Shown here: positions 56,316-64,000 of the stretch, piece by piece | How positions within the stretch are numbered: the first letter of the stretch is position 1 | Layout of the letters: every line of letters starts with the position of its first letter | DNA from: Verticillium longisporum | Taxonomy: Eukaryota > Ascomycota > Sordariomycetes > Glomerellales > Plectosphaerellaceae | NCBI GenBank assembly: GCA_019188255.1 | Contig: JAETXT010000006.1 | Span: 2,170,001 to 2,234,000, forward strand | Direction: 5' to 3' | DNA: 64,000 nt | Made by a program: the position numbers and the translations under genes | Notes under the pieces: model-generated | What the model was told of the DNA's origin: nothing | Databases searched by the model: none | Seen by the model: only the letters and a program-made list of their open reading frames with translations

Positions 56316-57140
56316 AGTGGTGGTGACACGTACGTAGCCTGGCTTCCCTGGCAGAGAGAAGAGACGAGATGGATGATGATCAGCTTGCTCGATTCGTTCG
56401 AGACTGCATAACCGATCCCGTCCGCTCGTCCCGTTATATATATATATATGTATACCCCTGACCAGTCCCCTCCGCCTGTATGCTGGTCCGCCGGGCGACA
56501 GGAAGACGGGGAGAGACGAGCCCAGGAGGCTGCGAGTCGACGATGGCCCGTTTGCTGCGATTGCCTGGACTGCCTCCGCCCTGTACGCTGCCAGCTCGCT
56601 GTGCTTGCCTCGCGGTGCGACTTGGCCTCCCGAGAGAAAGCGGCCGTTTTCGAACCTCGTGCGCGCTGCCCTTGCCGACTCGTGTTCCCGTGGCCGATGC
56701 GTCCACCCGCCGTGATGGGGCAGCAAGTGGCAGACAGATTGCTGGCAGGCGCGGCCACGAGACGAGGCCTCGAAAGGGCGTCATCAGCCCAGTCAGGCGG
56801 CACCGAAGAACCCCCGTGCTGCTGCTGGATCGTGAGTCGAGAGCAATCAAGGGGGAGGGCAAGGCGCAGCTTCGTCTTCGGGGTGACGGATACACTGGAG
56901 CATACGTCCGTTGCCTGCCAGGTCCAACGTCACGCGGGGATTGAACACAAACAGAGACGGGGACAGTCAGTCAAGGATCGAACCAAGCACAGATTCTTCT
57001 CACATGTGCTGGGACGACACAAACAAGTAGCAATACGTAGCACTAGGGGAGAAGAGTGAGTGAGAGAGGGGCATCGTGAACGTGTTTCTTCGTCTATCAT
57101 GGGAACAATTGTGGAATGGAAACAAAAAGAGGTCAACTGT
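56316..57140. other. Intergenic, promoter of the aspartic protease
   Basis: About 825 bp. A TATATATATATATG tract at 56435-56450 lies about 120 bp upstream of the protease start and is a plausible TATA region. No other gene seen. Confidence 0.5.
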
Positions 57141-60130
57141 CTACAGCTCGTCACGCTCTCGTGCCGGCTCCTGCGACTCCTGCAGCTTCCTCAGAATCTC
57201 CTGAATCTCCTCCTCGGTAGGCGCCTTGCCGTCCTCGCCCAGGTTGATGTGGATCGGCTCAGGCCCATCCGAGGCGTCGCCAGTGGCCGCCGTGGCCGTC
57301 TTGGTCTTCTTCGCCTTCTTATTGTTGCTGCTCGCCTTCTTGTTCTTCTTCTCGAAGCTCTTGACGCCCTTCATGGCCAGGTCGACACCCGCCTTGTCGA
57401 GCTTCTCACGGCGTGACTTGAGGTCCTTGGCGAGAAGCACAGGGTCCGCCGTTGGGGGCAGGGCCGCCTGCTTGGCCTCCATATCGGTGATCCACGATGT
57501 AATGTCCTCGTGGAGCTTGTCAATGACGTCGACATCCTCCATCTTGTACAGAGGGGGGATCGGCCCGTCTTCCTTGATGACGTCTTCCATGTCCCTGGGC
57601 TTCTCCGCCGTGGCATCATCCTCAATTCCGTCGCTGTCAGTGCTGGACGAAGAGGCAGGCTCCTCGGTGGCAGTGCTCGTGTCAGAGCTGGCAGCCTGGG
57701 CCGCCGCGTGGAACTCTTCGTACGACTTGATCTGATCCTTGATCTTGTCAACAAAGACGGTGGACTGGTCCAGCGCATCCTTGAGGGCCTTGACAAGCTC
57801 GGGTCGCGTCTCGGCCTCTTCCACCCTCTTCTGCACGCGCGACACAATATCGTTGAGCTCCTTGTACTTGGCCTTGAACTCGTCCTTGGACGCGTCAGCA
57901 CCTTCGCCGTAGAGCCAGTCGCTGGCCTCGCTGGACTTGGTCTCCAGTGTTGTGCGCTCCTCCTCAGTCGAGGCAGCCACAAAGGACTCGCTGTCAAGCA
58001 AGTCGCGGACCTTGTACGTGAAACCCTCGAGGCGGTTCAGCGCCTCCTCCCTCTGGCGGCGAGCCTTATCAGAAGCCTCAAACGCTTGCAGTCTGTCCTT
58101 GGACTTCTTCAGCTCCTCCTTCGAGAGCGAGGGCGAACCGGTATCCTCGAGAGAAAACTTGACGAAAATGGAAACGATTTGCTTCTTCTTGGGCTCCTCC
58201 TTGGCCTCGGCAGCGCTGGCTTCGGCGCCAGCAGCAGTCCCCGTTGACGTGGTCTTGCTCTTGGACGACGCAGTCGATGTCGTGGAAGACTCGGTAGAAG
58301 ACGTATCGGCCGCCGAGTCGGCATCCTCAGCTTCGCCATCAGCCAGAGGCTTCTGATCCTTCTTGCCAAAACCAAATAGGTTCTTGACGCCGTCCATCAG
58401 GCTCTCAGAGACCTCGGCCTCGCACTCGACGGCCGCCTTGACAACCTTGACCTCGCCATTCTCGCCGCTCAGCTTGACGCCGACCTTGAACTGAATGCCG
58501 CTGTCTTCGCAGCCGTACTTCTCCTTGAGGGCAGCGACAGTCTCGGTCAGGTTCTGCGTCTTGAGGGTGCTGACATCACGCTCCGCACCGGCGATTTGTT
58601 GGTAGAATGTAACGTCAAAGTCCTCGAGGTTGGTGAAGGTGACCTCCTTCGGCGCGGCGCCCATGGGCGAGACAGCCGACCAAAGACGCTGGTGTTGCTC
58701 CTTCTGCTTGGGGTTGGTCCACTTGATGCCAGAGGGGTACATGGCACCTTCGCTGAGGCGGATCTCCTTGACCCTGAAACTAGGGCTCAGCTCAGCGGCG
58801 CGGAAACCAGCGCCAAAGACGGCCGACTCGTCAGAGTTGACATTGGAACGAAGCTTGTCCGCCGAGCCGACAGACTCCTCAAGCTGCTTCTGGACAAAGG
58901 GGGTGCGAGAGGCACCGCCGTGAAGAATGACCGAATCGAGGTCAGTGAGCTCGAGCTGGGCGGCCTTCAGGGCGTCTTGGATGACGGTACCGACTCGCAC
59001 AGCGTAGGCCTCGGCCAGCTTCTCAAAGTCAGTCCTCTCAATCTTGTACTTGAAATCGACATCCTCGTAGAGACCCTCAAAGTTGGCCTGCGAGTTCGAG
59101 TTGGCGCTGAGAATGTGGCGAAGACGCTCAGCCTCCTTGGTGAGCTTGTTGATGGCACGACCGTGAGACTTGACAGCCTCGGTCTGCACAGAGATCTTCT
59201 GCGCTCCCTTCGACTCCACAAACTGGGAGATCATGTCGTCGACGATGAGGGAGTTGAGAGCGTCACCGCCGAGGGTGCGGTCCCAGCCAGCGCCGAGAAG
59301 GGCGACCTCCTGGACGGTCTTGTTGAACTTGCCGACGTCCTTGACGGTACGGCTCTGGAACCTCAAGACTGAGGCCTTGGTGGAGCCGGCACCCATGTCG
59401 AACACCATGTGGTACTCGGGCTTCTCGCCATTGTTCACGTTGGGGAACTGGCGAGTGGTGGCGTAGTTCAGGCCGACAGCCATGCCGTCGCTGATGAGGC
59501 TCAAGATCTTGAGGCCGGCAAGGTCGGCGGCGAGCTCAACAGCGCGCTTCTCCTCGAGGCTGAAGAAGGGGGGACCGTGACAACGATGGAGCGAACAGAA
59601 GTGTCGGGGCCGGCCGTGGCCTCGGCGTTCTTCTGGATGCTCTGGAGTTCCATGGCCAAAAGCTCCTCGACCATCCAGGCCTCCTCCTCGGCGGAGAAAG
59701 CCTTGCTCTTGAAGGCGGCCGTGCCACGGATCTTGTTCTCCTCGATCTGCAGGCCCGGGTGGCGGGCGGCATATTCTTGAACGATCGAGTCGCCGATGGG
59801 CAGGCCGAGAATGGTCTTGAGGTTGGGATAGACGTCGGCGGGGAATCGGGCAGACAATGCCATGGCGTCGGAGCCATAGAGTCGCTCGGGGAAAACGCCA
59901 GCCTTGGGGCCGCCTTGGGGGGGCTTAAATGTAACAGCTGAGATTTCTTTCCTGCGCGAGTCCTTGGTGAGAACAATCTCGAGGGGAATGCCCGGCTTCA
60001 CCAGAGCTGCCTTGATGTACTCGGTTCCCAGGTCGACGCCGAGGACAGCCGAGACGGCAAAGACTTGTGAGGTGAAGAAGAAGATGCTACCCAAGACCAA
60101 TGTCAAGGGGGAGAACCGAAGTGAAGCCAT
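57141..60130 (-). CDS. LHS1: ER lumenal Hsp70-type chaperone Lhs1 (GRP170/Orp150), one apparent frameshift
   Basis: Intronless. Starting at 60130 (MASLRFSPLTLVLGSIFFF, a signal peptide) and restoring one base in the C6/G6 run 59568-59573, it gives 996 residues. Features: VLGVDLGTEYIKAALVKPG (phosphate 1), YGSDAMALSARFP, LGLPIGDSIVQEY, VRSIVVTVPP then LEEKRAVELAADLAGLKIL across the break. SLISDGMAVGLNYATTR, YHMVFDMGAGSTKASVLRF (phosphate 2) and LDSVILHGGASRTPFVQKQL (adenosine) follow. The substrate-binding part has a long acidic/Ser-rich insert (about 58150-58380) and an extended helical C-terminus. It ends ..RERDEL, an HDEL-like ER retention signal. Lhs1 is a nucleotide exchange factor for BiP/Kar2 and helps protein import and folding in the ER. 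The 12-residue pieces around the break overlap exactly as one lost base predicts. Confidence 0.9.
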
Positions 60131-63100
60131 GGTGGCGGTGTGGTTTTGTGGTTTTGCGCAGATGTGCGCAAGTCGAAGGACGAAATGCAAGAGGGTATCG
60201 CGGGATCAAGGAAATAAGATGATGAGATGCGCACGCCGCTTGAAAGAACAGAGTGCTGGGCGCTGATTGAACAGCGATGCAAGGAGGAGGAAAGGGCGAA
60301 AGAGAAAAGGCCCTGAAGATAAAGACAGCAGCCAAGACGACGTGTGGTGCAATGTCGTGGAAACGTCGTCTAAAAATGACCTAAGAATTGAATCGTGGCC
60401 CCTCAATTTGGCACGAAGCTTACCTGGCCAAATGGGAAAGGCAAAGAGGACAAGTTGCACGTCACGGAGCAAGCTCAAGTCGCGATAACGATAAGCCTCG
60501 GCCACTGCCGCTGCAAGGCTGAGATGGGAGACTCTGGTAATTGGTCGCTTGCACCATTGCCAAGTCAAGGGACCACCGGTGTATCGGCTTTACGTTGATC
60601 CGATGCACCAGCCAGTTCACTCATGTGTCATCATCTCTTTGTACCTGGCCACGAGGTGCCTTTGGTGGATGCATTGCACATCTCTAGCAGCACTGCAATT
60701 CGAACCGCTGTACACCGCAATACCAGGCAATACCACACCACACACGATCGATCCCTCGCCGTATTCCATGTTACTATGAAATTCCCTCACAGCTTTCCAG
60801 CATGAACCAACATTTCTCTCCTCTACTGTGGAGCAGCGTTCACTCTTCAGTGTCGCTTTACGACTGCACCACACCACCTCGTTCCCACCATGTCCGTTCG
60901 TCCATCACATCTCACCCGTCTTCTCCTCTGGGCTTCCAGAACCGATGACCAAAGGAAATCTCCGAGTGGTGCCCCTTGGGCACCAAGCACCACCCTAACC
61001 GCCTTGTTTTGACAGCTGCTGACGCCAGCTTTGTCGAGCTGCCGTGTTCGGCCCACGCCCCATTAGCAACCCCCCAACCCCTCCTCCTTGACTACACTAC
61101 ATGTAGGCCATCACCTGCCTCAAGCATCGATTCGATACTCGGCAAATGTGGGCCTGTCGCAGCCTCCTGTCGTCGCAACTGCTCGTCATTTCCCTGCTGC
61201 TCAGAATCGTGAGAATACGGCCTCTGTATTGGCGACATTTGTCTCCAGCCATTCCCCTGTGCTGGAACCGGGCGGCGATGTCGGCGGAGGCCCCATGGTG
61301 GAACGGGCAGTTCTCCGTCTGCTATTTCATGATGCCGTTCCACGATGCAAACACAAAGGTGGACAGGTAATGCGAGGAGGACACTGACAATAATGACAGC
61401 CAATGTTTATGCATCGGGCACATCGGATCTTGTGTGGATCTTCTGGAAACTCTCGCTTGTTCTCTCGGCCGACCTATGTATGGAATGTGACGCCGTGCGC
61501 AAGCGAAGACAAAACAGCCGAATTGACAGTTGGCACTGCCGTGGAACACGTCCAGAAAACAGACAAGTCCTGGGCGCCACCTCAGCTGCGGAATACTGGT
61601 TTCCCACGGCCGGGGTCTTGGACACCTGGACACCTGGACACCTTCCTGATGTGAGGCTAGTGGTGTCTCATGTGACGATCATGTCTCGGCCAAAAAAGTG
61701 ACACATCGCCTCCGCCCAAACGACCGAATCTTGAATACTTCTCTCGGCCGACTTGTCGGCTGCTCCTTCTCCGCAATCTCTGTTTGGTTATAGATCCTTC
61801 AGTCTCCGGCCAATGATCCGCAACTTCTTGGTAGTTCCAAATGAATTGCGGTGGTAAAGGCTGACATGGAGAAAGATTACTTTCGCAGGACCTCGCAGGA
61901 CCCTGCGACTAGGTCTGCTTGGGCAAAGACGCCCGAGATGAGCAGGGGCACGGCATGAGATGACTGTACGGGCAAGCCATTGATTGACAGGGTCCTGCGC
62001 TGACCTCCAAACTCGACCTGCCTGCCGAGGCCGTCAGAGATGACGTGATGTGCCCGGAAATCTCCTAGCTTTCGCTGCTTCGAAATCCGCCACCATACGA
62101 AACGAAGCTCTCGAAAAGGCAACGGTGTCTCTCCCTCTCCCTCTCATCGAACCAGCACGAAGCAAAGAACGCATCTCGCGCTAGGCTCTCATCGTCCGAT
62201 AAATCGCGTGGCGTTCAGGTTGCCTATTGTTCCTGAGACTTTTGAGGGAACATGGACGGACATCTTCGGAAGGCCTGCATCCCCTGGCACCCTGTGGCTT
62301 CTGGATTTGCTCAGGCATACAAGTAAGTAGTGACCATCGGCGCAGCCCCGCTGCTAAGCGACGTTGACTAGGGCCGATCATTCAGTCTCTTCCTTCTCCA
62401 AGCCGGACCTGGGGAATTTGGGGGAACTTTTGAAAGGTGGATGGGGGTGGGCGAAGAGCACCAGGAGGAAGAGACTCTTTGGGAGGCAGAATGCCCCTCT
62501 TTCTGTTAACCACCCCCTCCCCCCTCCCCGGACAGCAAACGACGACAGGCGCGCGACCTGCCGGGCAAGCGGGCTGCCGGCTAGTGAGGACCCGGTTCAT
62601 TCCCTGTTTCTAGTGCCTAGGTGGGAGGTCGCGTGGGGGCTTGTTGACGAGGCTTGGAGGCGCACATGTATGTAGATTGCCTTGGAGAAGGCCGCCGCCA
62701 TGTCAACTGAACGACAGCATACGGTCTGGCCAGTTCCACCGGTTGGAGCCGCGACCGGGGGTCAGGGGTGGCAGTGCAGCCTCGATGTCAGGTCCTGTCC
62801 GTCCCATCTCGGACATGCCATCCAACATGGCGCAAGCAGCAGCTGTTGTTTTTTTCTGCCCGATATTTCCGTGTACATGTAGCAACTTGTCCTCACCGAC
62901 CACACACACAGCACACCTCCAGGGAAGAGGGGGATATCGAACGAGGAACCTCACTACCGTCCGAAAGAGCGTGGTGACGGAAGAAAAATAGGGGGGGTGT
63001 GGTGTGCGTGAAGCAACGCTAACCATCGAGCCATCATAACCCTGGCGCAGAGCTGACCACTCCGTCGTCGAGCTACGTTCTCTTGCCCGGGCTGGCGCCC

Positions 63101-64000
63101 ATCTTGTTGCATTTCCTGGCATTGGTACTTCTGTACCTCGTCTCCGATTGTTTCCTCCTCAAGGCAACATACACAACCAACTGTGTCGCGACGACAGAAG
63201 AAGCTTGGATCATCCGCCTCCTCGTGCTCGACCGAGGAAAGCTTCTCCCTTTGTTCAGTCATTCGTCTCATCTGTCCATCCCGTCTTTTTTTTTCCTCCC
63301 GAGCTCCTTTGTCCTGGGACCTCTTCTCTCGCCACATACATCATCTCGCTCCCCCTTGCCAATCGGGACGGACACCAAATTTCCAAAAACTTGCAAATCA
63401 CACACTCGTCGCCCCGCGCGTCGCATCGGACCCCCACGACCGATCTCGACAATACCGGCGACCACCCACTGCCCACGCTCGTATTCCTCCATCGTTTTCT
63501 GGGCGACATACAACTTCCTGTCCGCCAGGCCCAGTCGGTGGTGCACTGTCATTCAACAGCCACGAATGACTCGATTTGCTTCTCCTCCTGCAATCCACAG
63601 GTTCCCCAGAGATTTGGGCTCCGAGGTGCCACACCCCCAACCACTACTTCGGATCGTCGCGCCCAGCGAATGACTCGCCCATTTGCGTGTGCATCCTGGG
63701 CCCCAATGATCAAGCTCGACGTCGCAGCTCTTCAAACGCTACGAGCAACAGTCTTCATTGAGGGAAAAGGAGGGGACGAGGAGGGGGGGAGAAGCCGTAC
63801 CGTGTAACTCGCACCAGGCCAGGCCCTGTCGCCCAGCCTGAGGCGCTCGCTGCCCATCTCGCGTGCGCAATCCTACGGGGGGGCCTTCAGACTACTACAC
63901 TGCAGTCGCAAACCTTTAGATCACGGCTGCCCAGCCGTCAAAGGGCTCCAGGCATGTCTGCATATGTGACCGACATGGCGACGCCGTCGGCAAACCACGC
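60131..64000. other. 3.9-kb region without a supported gene
   Basis: The first ~500 bp should be the Lhs1 promoter and leader. After that only short overlapping frames occur. Small direct repeats (GACACCTG x3 at 61619-61640) and G/C runs near 62990 and 63785 are the only features. The last kilobase is C/T-rich on the plus strand and might be the leader of a gene beyond the window. Confidence 0.45.

Noticed and set aside
62930..63050. tRNA-like pieces on the minus strand (GGCTCGATGGTTAGC and a TTCGATA loop)
   Set aside because: The would-be acceptor strands do not pair and the T stem does not close, even allowing an intron. Chance resemblance.
1..64000. CRISPR arrays, operons or prophage
   Set aside because: Nothing of the kind; the window is eukaryotic with introns throughout.

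Overview
This window is nuclear DNA from a filamentous ascomycete, most likely a Sordariomycete and perhaps Hypocreales. The evidence is short (47-130 bp) GT..AG introns with CTAAC-like branch sites, fungus-specific families (HET, 2EXR, Zn-cluster regulator, fungal tetraspanin, Pmc1, Gpi3, Dbp6, Lhs1) and a GC-rich coding bias. I see no bacterial, organellar or viral segment. Names rest on motif and family recognition by eye; nothing was searched.

Layout. 1-11 kb is accessory and nutritional: the 3' end of a regulator, a secreted pectate lyase, a ygfF-type SDR, a DHA1-like MFS transporter and an MFS sugar transporter. 11-19 kb holds a conserved membrane protein, a HET-domain protein, a class II aldolase-like protein, tRNA-Val(AAC) and a tetraspanin. 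19.5-22.3 kb is a decay zone: an MFS sugar transporter pseudogene interrupted by a ~219-bp insert, a second diverged copy of that insert upstream, and a GH1 beta-glucosidase remnant. 23-31 kb has a Ser/Thr/Pro-rich single-span protein and the Ca2+ ATPase Pmc1. 31-36 kb has no gene I can support. 36-42 kb has a RING protein, an NAD(P)-binding protein, a 2OG-Fe(II) oxygenase and a 2EXR protein. 42-60 kb is mostly housekeeping: Dbp6 (ribosome biogenesis), Gpi3/PIG-A (GPI anchors), a coiled-coil protein, a bromodomain protein, an aspartic protease and the ER chaperone Lhs1. 60-64 kb has no supported gene.

Two patterns cut across the window. First, seven otherwise good genes carry one to three apparent frameshifts, mostly one base lost from a C/G run of 4-6. 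This looks like sequence error, and I annotate those genes as intact loci with broken reading frames. Second, the Gpi3 gene keeps its frame but has two in-frame TAG codons. Each lies wholly or partly in the loop of a small predicted hairpin, the arrangement linked to A-to-I mRNA editing in Sordariomycetes. That is the most interesting lead here, with plain nonsense mutation or base-calling error as rivals.
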